NCBI GenBank assembly: GCA_900102115.1
Contig: FNAW01000003.1
Location: 186,001 to 250,000 of the forward strand
DNA length: 64,000 bases
Origin: Blastococcus fimeti
GTDB taxonomy: Bacteria > Actinomycetota > Actinomycetes > Mycobacteriales > Geodermatophilaceae
Direction of reading: 5' to 3'
Within the stretch, counting starts at the first letter, position 1, and each line of letters begins with the position of its first letter. The notes beneath the pieces were generated by a model. The model was not told where the DNA came from. It ran no database searches and saw nothing but the letters and a program-made list of their open reading frames with translations. The position numbers were made by a program, and so were the translations under genes. Positions 47,015 to 55,163 of the stretch are shown here, piece after piece.

Positions 47015-47964
47015 CGCTGCTGCCCCCGCTCCATGACGCGGACCTGGAGGAGGGTGATGACGAGCAGGATGACGAACATGATCGTGGCGACGGTGGCGCC
47101 GAATCCGGCCCGCTGGTTGACGAAGGTCTCCTGGTAGACCTGGTAGACCATCGTCGTCGTGCCGTTGCCCAGGGGGCCGCCCCTGGTCATCGTGTCGATG
47201 ATGTCGAAGACCTGGAAGCTGTTGAGCAGCACGGTGATCAGCAGGAAGAACGTGGCCGGCCGCAACTGCGGCCAGGTGACCTTGCGGAACCTCGTCCAGG
47301 TGGAGGCGGCGTCGATCTCGGCCGCCTCGTCGAGCTCTGCCCGCCGTCCCTGCAGGGCGGCGAGGTAGATGACGAAGGTGTAGCCGAGGTTCTTCCAGAT
47401 GTAGGTCACCGTGACCATGAACAGCGCCCAGTCCGGGTCCTGGTAGAAGGCCGGCGACTCGACGCCGATGCGGCCGAGCAGGTCCTGCACCAGGCCGAAG
47501 GTCGGGTCGAAGACGAACTGGAAGGCGACGCCGACGGCGGCGCCGGCGACGACGAACGGTGCGAACACGAGCGACCGCACGGCGTCGCGGCCGAACAGCT
47601 TCCGGTCCAGCAGCAGCGCCAGCGCCAGGCCGAGCACCATCGATCCGATGACGGCGGCCACGGTGAACACGACGGTGTTCCACAGCACGGCGTGACTGGC
47701 GGAGCTGGTGAACCACTCGACGTAGTTGTCGAACCCGATGTAGGTGGCCGTGGGCGAGGAGATGTTCCAGTCGGTGAACGACAGCCGGATGTTGTCGATC
47801 AACGGCCGGTAGGTGAACACCCCGAGCAGCACCAGGTTCGGCACCAGGAAGGCGCCGGCGACGAGCAGGCCGCGCCCGCGCCGCTCCCGGGGGCGGGCCG
47901 GTGGCCGGGGGGAAGGCGCCGGAGCGGTCCCCGTGGGGGCTCCGGCGGCGAGGTCAGTGGCCAC
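47011..47964 (-). CDS. ugpA: Carbohydrate ABC transporter permease (UgpA-like)
   Basis: 317-residue permease, first gene of the importer operon. A disordered Pro/Ala N-terminus (1-30) precedes six helices. The EAA loop is ELDEAAEIDAASTWTRFRKVTWP (split), and FQVFDIIDTMTRGGP is typical of UgpA/MalF-like proteins. GTG start. It diverges from the patatin gene with 165 bases between starts; no clear operator was seen. Confidence 0.9.
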   Translation of the reverse strand: MATDLAAGAPTGTAPAPSPRPPARPRERRGRGLLVAGAFLVPNLVLLGVFTYRPLIDNIRLSFTDWNISSPTATYIGFDNYVEWFTSSASHAVLWNTVVFTVAAVIGSMVLGLALALLLDRKLFGRDAVRSLVFAPFVVAGAAVGVAFQFVFDPTFGLVQDLLGRIGVESPAFYQDPDWALFMVTVTYIWKNLGYTFVIYLAALQGRRAELDEAAEIDAASTWTRFRKVTWPQLRPATFFLLITVLLNSFQVFDIIDTMTRGGPLGNGTTTMVYQVYQETFVNQRAGFGATVATIMFVILLVITLLQVRVMERGQQR

Positions 47965-48082
47965 GGAGGCACGTTGGCCGCACGAGGTGAACGGGTACCG
48001 GTGCGCAGGCGGCCGGTCGGTTCCGTAATCGTGAACGTCCGGCGTCCGGGACCTCAGGTGTGGCGGAGCCCACGGCGCCCTC

Positions 48083-48088
48083 TAGCCT
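48083..48088 (+). promoter_or_regulatory. -10 hexamer for patatin-like gene
   Basis: TAGCCT lies 41 bases before the ATG, leaving a short leader with GAGGAG at about 48112-48118. No firm -35. Confidence 0.35.
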
Positions 48089-48129
48089 GAGCCGGTTCTT
48101 CCCGGTCCTTCCTGAGGAGCTCGCCTGAG

Positions 48130-48972
48130 ATGACGACACGTGCACTCGTACTCGGCGGCGGCGGCGTCGCCGGCATCGCCTGGGAGCTCGGCCTGCTCAG
48201 CGGTTGGGCCACCGAGGGCGTCGACGTCACGGCAGCCGATCTCGTCGTCGGCACGTCCGCCGGCTCGGTCGTGGGCGCGCAGCTGCGTCTCGACGGCGAC
48301 CTGCAGGCGCTCTACGCGCGGCAGCTGCTCCCGCCGGTCGGTGAGATGAAGGTCGAGTTCGACGGGGTGTCGACCATGGCCGCCTTCGCCGACGCGATGA
48401 AGGGCGCCACCGGCGAGCAGGACGCGCGGGCCCGCCTCGGCGCGCTCGCGCTCGCGGTGGACGCCGTCCCGGAGGCCGAGCGCCGCGCCATCATCGAGGG
48501 CCGGATCGGCGACCCGGAGTGGCCGACGGCCGGGCTGGTGATCACCGCCGTCGACACCGCGGACGGCGAGTTCCTGCCGTTCGACGCGTCCTCCGGTGTG
48601 CGGCTGCTCGACGCCGTGACCGCCAGCTGCGCCGTCCCCGGCGTCTGGCCCCCGGTCACCGTGAACGGTCGCCGGCTGATGGACGGCGGCATGCGCTCGG
48701 TCACCAACGCCGACCTCGCCGCGGGCTGCGAGAAGGTCCTGATCGTCACCCCGACCCGGGGCATGCCCGGGGGCCTGCTGGGCCCCGGACTCGACCGGGA
48801 GATCGAGATCCTGGAGAAGGAGGCCGAGGTGCACGTGGTCACCGCCGACGAGGCGTCGCTGGCCGCCTTCGGCACCAACGTGCTCGACCCGGCCACCCGG
48901 GAGCCCTCGGCCCGCGCCGGCCGCGCGCAGGCCGCCGCGACGATCGAGGCCGCTCGCGCCTTCTGGGGCTGA
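48130..48972 (+). CDS. Patatin-like phospholipase
   Basis: 280-residue serine lipid hydrolase. The oxyanion hole is LGGGGVAGIAW (8-18), the nucleophile Ser43 is in GTSAGS, and the catalytic Asp185 is in LMDGGMRS. No signal peptide or membrane helix is visible, so a cytoplasmic or peripheral enzyme is likely. Substrate unknown. It converges on selD across a repeat-bearing gap. Confidence 0.9.
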   Translation: MTTRALVLGGGGVAGIAWELGLLSGWATEGVDVTAADLVVGTSAGSVVGAQLRLDGDLQALYARQLLPPVGEMKVEFDGVSTMAAFADAMKGATGEQDARARLGALALAVDAVPEAERRAIIEGRIGDPEWPTAGLVITAVDTADGEFLPFDASSGVRLLDAVTASCAVPGVWPPVTVNGRRLMDGGMRSVTNADLAAGCEKVLIVTPTRGMPGGLLGPGLDREIEILEKEAEVHVVTADEASLAAFGTNVLDPATREPSARAGRAQAAATIEAARAFWG

Positions 48973-48995
48973 GCCCAACCGGACGATGACACGGG

Positions 48996-49096
48996 CGGCT
49001 GTCGGCGGACGATGACCCTGGTCCGCCTCCGCGCCGCGGTCCGCTCCTCGCTCGTTCCTCGCTGCGATGCTCCCGCGGCTGTCAGCGGACGACGAC
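48996..49096. repeat. Direct repeat of selD tail flanking a short GC repeat
   Basis: CGGCTGTCGGCGGACGATGA plus C (48996-49016) and CGGCTGTCAGCGGACGACGA plus C (49076-49096) match at 19 of 21 bases; the second copy includes the selD 3' end. Between them lies a GCTCCTCGCTCGTTCCTCGC-containing block (49042-49072). CGGACGATGAC also occurs at 48980. Confidence 0.7.
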
Positions 49097-50086
49097 GACG
49101 TGCTCCCCGCGGGGCACGAACTCGCCGATGACCGGTGCGCCGGGCACCTCGCCGCCGAGCAGCAGGCCGCCGGAGGTCTGTGCGTCGGCCAGCAGCAACG
49201 CCTCGTCCTCGCCCACCGCGGAGAGGTCGGTGTGCGGGCGCACCCAGTCGAGGTTGCGGCGGGTGCCGCCGGAGACGAACCCGGCGGCCAGCGCCTCGCG
49301 CGCGCCCGTCAGGTAGGGCACGGCCGCGGCGTCGACCACGGCGGTGACGCCGCTCGCGCGGGCCATCTTGTACAGGTGGCCGAGCAGGCCGAACCCGGTG
49401 ACGTCGGTGCCCGCCCGGATGCCGGCGTCCACCGCGGCCTGGCCGGCCGCCCGGTTGAGCGCGGTCATCGACGCGACCGCCTCCTCCGACACCTCGCCGG
49501 TGGCCTTCATCCGGCTGTTGAGCACGCCGACACCCAGTGGCTTGGTCAGGCTCAGCGGGGTGCCGGCGACCGCGCCGGAGTTGGTGATGATCCGGTCGAC
49601 GTCGACCACGCCCGTGACGGCCATGCCGTACTTGGGCTCCGGGTCGTCGATGGAGTGGCCGCCGCCCACGTGGCAGCCTGCCTCGTGCGCCACCTCCAGA
49701 CCGCCGCGCAGCACCTCCGCGGCGAGCTCCGCGGGCAGCACGTCGCGCGGCCAGCCCAGCAGGTTCACCGCGACGACCGGGGTGCCGCCCATCGCGTAGA
49801 CGTCGGAGAGCGCGTTGGCTGCGGCGATCCGGCCGAAGGTGTAGGCGTCGTCGACGACCGGGGTGAAGAAGTCGGTGGTCAGCACCAGGCCCTGACCGCC
49901 GGCGAGGCGCACCACCGCGGCGTCGTCGCCGTCGTCCAGGCCGATGACCAGCTCGGCGGCGGGATCCGCAGGGCCGCGGGCGGTCAGCCCGGCGACGACG
50001 GCCTCCAGCTCACCGGGCGGGATCTTGCAGGCGCACCCGCCGCCGTGCGCGTACTGGGTGAGGCGGATGGCAGGCGCGATCGTCAC
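49082..50086 (-). CDS. selD: Selenide, water dikinase (selenophosphate synthetase)
   Basis: 334-residue enzyme that makes selenophosphate from selenide and ATP. The active site HGGGCACK contains the catalytic Cys18 and Lys21, so it is a Cys rather than Sec form. Metal/ATP motifs are DDAAVV and TDFFTPVVDD; GGHSIDDPEPKYG is also conserved. The GTG at 50086 was chosen, with TACGGT eight bases upstream. It faces away from tRNA-Sec-selA-selB, 0.4 kb distant, so the Sec locus is split over two strands. Confidence 0.96.
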   Translation of the reverse strand: MTIAPAIRLTQYAHGGGCACKIPPGELEAVVAGLTARGPADPAAELVIGLDDGDDAAVVRLAGGQGLVLTTDFFTPVVDDAYTFGRIAAANALSDVYAMGGTPVVAVNLLGWPRDVLPAELAAEVLRGGLEVAHEAGCHVGGGHSIDDPEPKYGMAVTGVVDVDRIITNSGAVAGTPLSLTKPLGVGVLNSRMKATGEVSEEAVASMTALNRAAGQAAVDAGIRAGTDVTGFGLLGHLYKMARASGVTAVVDAAAVPYLTGAREALAAGFVSGGTRRNLDWVRPHTDLSAVGEDEALLLADAQTSGGLLLGGEVPGAPVIGEFVPRGEHVVVVR

Positions 50087-50127
50087 GCCGTCCGACCGTA
50101 GTCGCGACCGGCGACCGGGGCTGCTCG

Positions 50128-50451
50128 TCAGGACAGCCCGCCCGGCAGCAGCACCAGCCGCGGCGGCTGCGGCGCCTCGGGCTGCGGGCGGCGGGCCCGT
50201 CCGGCGGGGTGCCGCGACCGCTCGCCGGCCGCCTGCAGCTCCGCGCGGCGGCGGGGATCGGGTTCGAGTGCGGCGAGCACCTTCTCCAGCGCATCCCGGC
50301 CGGCGCCGGCGAAGGGGCCGTCGGGCTGGCCGGTCAGCGCGACGGCGACGGCCGCCGCCTCCTCGGGCGTGAGGGTGACCGGCGGGAGCAGGGCGGCGGA
50401 GCGGATCTCGGTGCGCTTCACGGGAGGGATGCTGGCAGCGACCTCCGACAC
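50128..50451 (-). CDS. WYL-regulator-like fragment or small hypothetical protein
   Basis: 107-residue ORF. Residues 10-70 (TEIRSAALLPPVTLTPEEAAAVAVAL in parts, then AGAGRDALEKVLAALEPD) resemble the linker region between the HTH and WYL domains of YafY-type regulators. Both the HTH and the WYL domain are absent, and the rest is Arg/Pro-rich. It may be a relic or an independent small protein. It sits between selD and tRNA-Sec. GTG start uncertain; a second GTG lies 10 codons in. Confidence 0.45.
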   Translation of the reverse strand: MSEVAASIPPVKRTEIRSAALLPPVTLTPEEAAAVAVALTGQPDGPFAGAGRDALEKVLAALEPDPRRRAELQAAGERSRHPAGRARRPQPEAPQPPRLVLLPGGLS

Positions 50452-50471
50452 TTTTCGCCGTGGCCGGCCCG

Positions 50472-50477
50472 TAGGCT
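50472..50477 (+). promoter_or_regulatory. -10 hexamer for tRNA-Sec
   Basis: TAGGCT lies seven bases before the mature tRNA 5' end, so transcription may start at or next to the first tRNA base. No clear -35. Confidence 0.5.
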
Positions 50478-50484
50478 GCCCGGC

Positions 50485-50580
50485 GGAGGCGTCAGGGTGT
50501 CTGGTGGCCCCCGCGGCCTCTAAAGCCGACGTGGCCGAGTACCTCGGCCAGGCGGGTTCGATTCCCGTCCGCCTCCGCCA
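50485..50580 (+). tRNA. selC: tRNA-Sec with anticodon CUA (reads UAG)
   Basis: 96-base tRNA with encoded CCA (50578-50580) and discriminator G. Acceptor GGAGGCG pairs with CGCCTCC. An eighth U/C pair is mismatched, but G50551-C50569 extends the T stem, giving a 13-bp acceptor/T helix as in bacterial tRNA-Sec. The long variable arm is TGGCCGAG/CTCGGCCA with loop TAC (50532-50550). The anticodon stem CGGC/GCCG closes loop CTCTAAA, so anticodon is CUA at 50520-50522, not UCA. The D stem appears short (GGGT/GGCCC). selA lies 29 bases downstream. Confidence 0.93.
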
Positions 50581-50609
50581 TCCCGTCCGCCCGCCTACGC
50601 TGCGGTGCG

Positions 50610-51941
50610 ATGTCCGACCAGCCCCGCAGCGACGACCCGCGGCGCGCGGTGCCGCGCACCGACGCGCTCCTCGCCGACCCGCTCGTGCAGGCCGCCGAGG
50701 CGCGGCTGGGCCGTGCTCTGGTCAAGGACGCCGTCCAGCAGGCGCAGCGTCGGATCCGGTCCGGCGAGCTCGCGGCGACCGAGGCGGTCGCCGCCGTCCT
50801 GGACGCCCTGCCCACCACGGCCGGCAGCCTCCGGCCGGTGCTCAACGCCACCGGCGTGCTCGTGCACACCAACCTCGGCCGGGCGCCGTTGTCCCCGGCC
50901 GCGGTCGAGGCGATCGCCGCCGCGGCCGGGACCACCGACGTGGAGCTGGACCTGCACACCGGGCGGCGCGGCCCGCGCGGCGAGGCGGCCATCGGCGCCC
51001 TCCTCGCCGCCGTCCCCGCGGCCGAGGCCGCGATCGTGGTGAACAACTGCGCCGCCGCACTCGCGCTGGTCGCGACGGCGCTGGGACAGGGCCGCGAACT
51101 CGTCCTCGCCCGTGGCGAGCTGGTCGAGATCGGCGACGGCTTCCGCATCCCCGACCTCCTGGAGTCCACCGGCGCCCGCCTGCGCGAGGTGGGGACGACG
51201 AACCGGGTCACCGTCGAGGACTACCGTGCCGCCCTGACGCCCGAGACCGGCGCGGTGCTCAAGGTGCACCCCTCCAACTTCGTCGTCCGCGGCTTCACGC
51301 GGGCCGCCTCGGTGGCCGAGCTGGCCGGCGCCCTGACCGGCAGCGGGATCCCGCTGGTGGCCGACGTCGGCTCCGGCCTGCTGGGGCCGCATCCGCTGCT
51401 GCCCGACGAGCCCGACCTCCAGTCCACCCTCGCCGCGGGCGCCGACCTCGTGCTGGCCAGCGGCGACAAGCTGCTCGGTGGGCCGCAGGCCGGGCTGGTG
51501 CTCGGCCGCGCCGACCTCGTCCAGCGGCTCCGCCGGCACCCCCTCTACCGGGCGCTGCGCGTCGACAAGACGACGCTCGCCGCCCTCGAGGCGACGCTGC
51601 GCGGCCCGCAGCCGCCGGTGCAGCAACTGCTCGAGGCCGACCCCATCGGCCTGCGGGCCCGCGCAGCGACGATCGCCGAGCGGCTGACCGCGGCGGGCGT
51701 CGACGTGGTCGTCGTCGACGCGCCCGGTCGCGTCGGCGGGGGAGGAGCCCCCGAGCACCCGCTGACCGGGGTCGCCGTCTCGCTGCCCGCCGCGTACGCC
51801 GAGCCCCTGCGGCTCGGCGCCCGGCCGGTGGTCGGGTACGTCGAGGACGGCCGCACGCTGCTCAACCTGCGCAGCCTGCTGCCCGACGACGACGCCGCCC
51901 TGGCCGACGCCGTCCTGGAGGTGGCCCGGCGGTGGACGTGA
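50610..51941 (+). CDS. selA: L-seryl-tRNA(Sec) selenium transferase
   Basis: 443-residue PLP enzyme that converts Ser-tRNA-Sec to Sec-tRNA-Sec using selenophosphate. The PLP lysine is Lys287 in ASGDKLLGGPQAG. LNATGVLVHTNLGRAPLS is the family hallmark. An N-terminal RNA-binding region (1-75) is present. TACGCT lies 8 bases before the ATG, so selA may be transcribed separately from the tRNA as well as with it. It overlaps selB by up to 10 bp. Confidence 0.97.
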   Translation: MSDQPRSDDPRRAVPRTDALLADPLVQAAEARLGRALVKDAVQQAQRRIRSGELAATEAVAAVLDALPTTAGSLRPVLNATGVLVHTNLGRAPLSPAAVEAIAAAAGTTDVELDLHTGRRGPRGEAAIGALLAAVPAAEAAIVVNNCAAALALVATALGQGRELVLARGELVEIGDGFRIPDLLESTGARLREVGTTNRVTVEDYRAALTPETGAVLKVHPSNFVVRGFTRAASVAELAGALTGSGIPLVADVGSGLLGPHPLLPDEPDLQSTLAAGADLVLASGDKLLGGPQAGLVLGRADLVQRLRRHPLYRALRVDKTTLAALEATLRGPQPPVQQLLEADPIGLRARAATIAERLTAAGVDVVVVDAPGRVGGGGAPEHPLTGVAVSLPAAYAEPLRLGARPVVGYVEDGRTLLNLRSLLPDDDAALADAVLEVARRWT

Positions 51942-53677
51942 TCGCCACCGCCGGGCACGTGGACCACGGCAAGTCCGCCCTGGTGCGCGCCCTCACGGGC
52001 ATGGAGCCCGACCGCTGGGCCGAGGAGCGCCGGCGCGGGCTGACCATCGACCTGGGCTTCGCCTGGACCGCGCTGCCGTCGGGCCGCACGGTCGCCGTGG
52101 TCGACGTGCCGGGGCACGAGCGGTTCATCGGCAACATGCTCGCCGGCATCGGGCCGGTCCCCGCGGCGCTGCTGGTGGTCGCGGCCGACGACGGGTGGTC
52201 GGCGCAGACGGAGGAGCACGTCGCCGTCCTGGACGCGCTCGGCGTGCGGCACGCGCTGCTCGCCGTCACCAAGGCCGATCTGGCCGACCCGGAGCCGGTG
52301 CTGGCCGACGCCATCGAGCGGCTGAGGGGGACGTCGATGGGCACGGTGCCCGGGGTCGCGGTCAGCGCGCTCACCGGTGCCGGGATGCCGGAGTTCACCG
52401 CCGCCCTGGAGCGGCTGCTCGCCGGCCTGCCCGCGCCGGACGCGGCGGCGCCGGTGCGGCTGTGGATCGACCGGGCCTTCACCATCAAGGGCGCGGGCAC
52501 CGTCGTCACCGGCACCCTCGCCGGGGGCACGGTCGCTCCGGAGGACCGGCTCCGGCTGGGGGACCGCGACGTCGTCGTGCGCGGCGTCCAGTCGCTCGGC
52601 CGGCCGGTCGACCGGGCGCAGGCCACCGCCCGCGTGGCGCTGAACCTGCGCGGGATCGCGGTCGAGGAGATCTCCCGCGGCGACGCCCTGCTCACCCCCG
52701 GCGCGTTCCGCAGCACCGCTGAGGTGGACGTGACGCTGGTGCGGGCGCCGGAGGACCGGCTCCCGGGCCAGGCGGTCGTGCACGTCGGCTCGGCGACCGT
52801 CGGTGCGCGGGTGCGCCCCCTGGACGGCGCCGTCGTCCGGTTGCGCCTGGACGCCGCGCTGCCGCTCCGGATCGGGGACCGCCTGCTGCTGCGGGACCCG
52901 GGGGCCCGGCGGGTGCTGGGTGCCGAGGTCCGGGACGTCGATCCGCCCGAGCTGCGCCGCCGCGGCGCGGCCCGCCGGCGCGCCGCCGACCTGGCCGCGC
53001 AGCCCGCCGGCGACGACGGTGCGGCGGCCGACCTCGCCCGCCGGCGGATCGTCCGCACGGCCGAGTTCACCGCGATGGGCTGGCCGGTCCCCGAGGGTGC
53101 CGCGGAGCACGGCCCCTGGTTGCTCGCGCCCGGCCTGGCCGACGCGCTCGCCGCCCGGGTGCCCGACGTCGTCGCGCGGTTCCGCCGGCTGCGCCCCCTC
53201 GAACCCGGCCCACCGGTCGAGGTCGTGCGCCGGGCGCTCGACCTGCCCGGCGCCGACCTGGTGCCGGCGCTGGTGCGCCCGCCGCTCACGCTCCGGGACG
53301 GACGGGTGGTCGACGGCGCCGCCGACCTGCCGCCGGAGGTGCAGCGGGCCGTCGACGCGATCCGCGCCCGGCTGGCCGACGACCCGTTCGCCGCTCCCGA
53401 GGTCCCCGAGCTGGCGGCCGCGGGGCTGGGCCCGCGCGAGCTGGCTGCCGCCGTGCGCAGCGGCCAGCTGGTCCGCGTCGCCGACGCCGTCTACCTGGCG
53501 CCCGGGATCGCCGAGCTGGCGCGGACGCGACTGGCCGGCCTGGCCCAGCCGTTCACCGTGAGCCAGGCCCGGCAGGCGTGGGGGACCAGCCGCCGGGTCG
53601 CCGTCCCGCTCATGGAGTGGCTCGACACCCAGGGCGTCAGCACCCGGCTGCCCGACAACACCCGCCGGCTGCGCTAG
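51932..53677 (+). CDS. selB: Selenocysteine-specific elongation factor SelB
   Basis: 581-residue factor that delivers Sec-tRNA to a Sec codon marked by a SECIS hairpin. G1 is GHVDHGKS (8-15), followed by RRRGLTIDLGF, DVPGHERFIGNM and TKAD. EF-Tu-like domains 2-3 span about 170-340, and winged-helix SECIS-binding domains occupy about 400-581. GTG at 51932 gives the usual MDVIATAGHVDHGK; GTG at 51938 also works. Notably its own stop is TAG, the codon this tRNA-Sec should read. It converges on the next gene with stops sharing CTAG. Confidence 0.96.
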   Translation: MDVIATAGHVDHGKSALVRALTGMEPDRWAEERRRGLTIDLGFAWTALPSGRTVAVVDVPGHERFIGNMLAGIGPVPAALLVVAADDGWSAQTEEHVAVLDALGVRHALLAVTKADLADPEPVLADAIERLRGTSMGTVPGVAVSALTGAGMPEFTAALERLLAGLPAPDAAAPVRLWIDRAFTIKGAGTVVTGTLAGGTVAPEDRLRLGDRDVVVRGVQSLGRPVDRAQATARVALNLRGIAVEEISRGDALLTPGAFRSTAEVDVTLVRAPEDRLPGQAVVHVGSATVGARVRPLDGAVVRLRLDAALPLRIGDRLLLRDPGARRVLGAEVRDVDPPELRRRGAARRRAADLAAQPAGDDGAAADLARRRIVRTAEFTAMGWPVPEGAAEHGPWLLAPGLADALAARVPDVVARFRRLRPLEPGPPVEVVRRALDLPGADLVPALVRPPLTLRDGRVVDGAADLPPEVQRAVDAIRARLADDPFAAPEVPELAAAGLGPRELAAAVRSGQLVRVADAVYLAPGIAELARTRLAGLAQPFTVSQARQAWGTSRRVAVPLMEWLDTQGVSTRLPDNTRRLR

Positions 53678-53979
53678 GCGGACCGGACCCCGACGGCCGG
53701 ACCGCGCACCTCCACGACGTCGAGCCGCGTGACCGTCGGCTCGACCGGTGGCCGGGTGCCGCCGAACGCGGCGTCGACCGCCGGGTGGACCCGCTCGTCG
53801 AAGGCGCGGGCGCACTGCTCCTCCGACTCCCACACGTCGATGTAGCGCAGTCCGCCCTCGGGGTTGCGGACGCACAGGTGCATCAGCAGACCGTCCATCG
53901 GCTCGTCCCCGAGGTGGTCGGTGATGCGCTCGTAGAGCGCGGTGTCGATGGGCACGTCCTGGATGAAGGCATAGGTCAC
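53674..53979 (-). CDS. Small ABM-fold-like hypothetical protein
   Basis: 101-residue cytosolic protein with a MTYAFIQDVPIDTALYERI start and RYIDVWESEEQCARAFDERVHPAV. The pattern resembles dimeric alpha-beta-barrel (antibiotic biosynthesis monooxygenase) proteins. Function unknown. The GTG at 53979 was chosen because AGGAGG lies upstream; the TTG within that ribosome binding site is not the start. It diverges from the TetR gene and is a plausible target of it. The stop is TAG. Confidence 0.7.
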   Translation of the reverse strand: MTYAFIQDVPIDTALYERITDHLGDEPMDGLLMHLCVRNPEGGLRYIDVWESEEQCARAFDERVHPAVDAAFGGTRPPVEPTVTRLDVVEVRGPAVGVRSA

Positions 53980-54025
53980 GGCGGACCTCCTCAATCGGCC
54001 CGAACCGTCTTCGGACGAATGTTGG

Positions 54026-54031
54026 TAGCGT
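54026..54031 (+). promoter_or_regulatory. -10 hexamer for leaderless TetR gene
   Basis: TAGCGT followed by seven bases and the GTG at 54039. A TTCGGACGAA palindrome (54010-54019) lies upstream, between the divergent genes, and could be the operator. Confidence 0.5.
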
Positions 54032-54038
54032 TCTCCGG

Positions 54039-54707
54039 GTGAGCGAGGACGTCAAGGGCTCCGCGCGGCGTCGCTACGTGTCGGCGCTGCGGGCGGAGCA
54101 GGCTGCGGCCACCCGTCGCGCCGTTCTGGAGGCGGCTCGGGAGCTCTTCACCGAGCAGGGGTACGCCGGGACCAGCGTGGCGGCCATCGCGGCGCGTGCC
54201 GGCGTCGTCGTCGACACCGTCTACAGCGCTGCCGGGCGCAAACCGGCCCTGCTGCGCGAGCTGGTGGAGACGGCGCTGTCGGGCGCCGACCACGCCGTCC
54301 CAGGGGAGCAGCGCGACTACGTGCGCCAGATGCGGGCCGCGGCGGACGCGCGCGAGAAGCTCTCGATCTACGCCGACGCCATCGCCGCGATCGGTGTCCG
54401 GATGGCCCCGGTGCATCGCGCGCTGGCGGAAGCCGCGCTGACCGATCCGGACTGTGCGGCGCTGCGCGCGGAGATCGATGCCCGCCGGGCGCGCAACATG
54501 CTGCTGCTGGCTGCCGACCTCCGCGCCACCGGCGAGCTCCGCGGCGATCTGACCGACGAGGAGGTGGCCGACGTCGTGTGGAGCATGAACGCCGCGGAGT
54601 ACCGGACGCTCCTGGTCGACGGGCGGGGGTGGACCGCGGAGCGCTTCGGGAGCTGGCTCGCGGACGCCTGGGTGCGGCTGCTGCTGGCTGATCCGTCTCA
54701 GCGATAG
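54039..54707 (+). CDS. TetR/AcrR-family regulator
   Basis: 222-residue repressor. The N-terminal HTH (about 24-70) reads RRAVLEAARELFTEQGYAGTSVAAIAARAGVVVDTVYSAAG in pieces. The C-terminal ligand domain has no recognisable subgroup. GTG start predicted leaderless. Likely controls itself and the divergent ABM-like gene. Its 3' end overlaps the convergent marR by 10 bp. The stop is TAG. Confidence 0.9.
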   Translation: MSEDVKGSARRRYVSALRAEQAAATRRAVLEAARELFTEQGYAGTSVAAIAARAGVVVDTVYSAAGRKPALLRELVETALSGADHAVPGEQRDYVRQMRAAADAREKLSIYADAIAAIGVRMAPVHRALAEAALTDPDCAALRAEIDARRARNMLLLAADLRATGELRGDLTDEEVADVVWSMNAAEYRTLLVDGRGWTAERFGSWLADAWVRLLLADPSQR

Positions 54708-55150
54708 GGGTCGGTGATCTCGCGAAGGCTCGTGAGGGCCTCGCGGAGCTGCCGCCAGCGGCGCTCGCCCAGGTGGGCTCGCCATTCCGCCTCCACCTCG
54801 GCGACCACGGACGCGGCCACGGGCTGGGCGGCGGCGCCCCGCTCGGCGATCCGGACCAGCCGGGCGCGGGCGTCGTTCGGGTCGGGGGTCCGGCGCACGT
54901 AGCCGGTGCGCTCGAGCTGGTCGACGAGGTGGCTGGCGGTCTGCTTGGTCACCTGCGCCGACTCGGCGAGCTCGGTCAGCCGGGTCCCGTCGGGCCCGAT
55001 CCGCTGCAGAACCCGCGCCTGGGCGGGGCTGAAGTCGTCGAAGCCGGCCTGTGCGAGCGCGGCGAAGATGCGGTTCTCCATCGCCCGGTAGGGGATGAAC
55101 AGGAGCAGCCCGACGTTCAACTCGTCCGGTGCCGGAACGGGGTCGGCCAC
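54698..55150 (-). CDS. MarR-family regulator
   Basis: 150-residue winged-helix regulator. Conserved segments are FSPAQARVLQRIGPDG, LTELAESAQVTKQTASHLVDQLERTGYV (split) and DPNDARARLVRIAERG, with the wing Asp/Arg. It is divergent from a mycothiol-dependent enzyme gene, and a perfect inverted repeat lies between them, so it probably represses both. Inducer unknown. Confidence 0.9.
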   Translation of the reverse strand: MADPVPAPDELNVGLLLFIPYRAMENRIFAALAQAGFDDFSPAQARVLQRIGPDGTRLTELAESAQVTKQTASHLVDQLERTGYVRRTPDPNDARARLVRIAERGAAAQPVAASVVAEVEAEWRAHLGERRWRQLREALTSLREITDPYR

Positions 55151-55163
55151 GCGCGGATCTCCC

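Noticed and set aside
53678..53705. Hairpin after the selB TAG as a SECIS element
   Set aside because: Stem has an A/A mismatch and lies in the convergent intergenic overlap, so a terminator is simpler; no sensible protein extension follows the TAG. Kept only as a test within the UAG finding.
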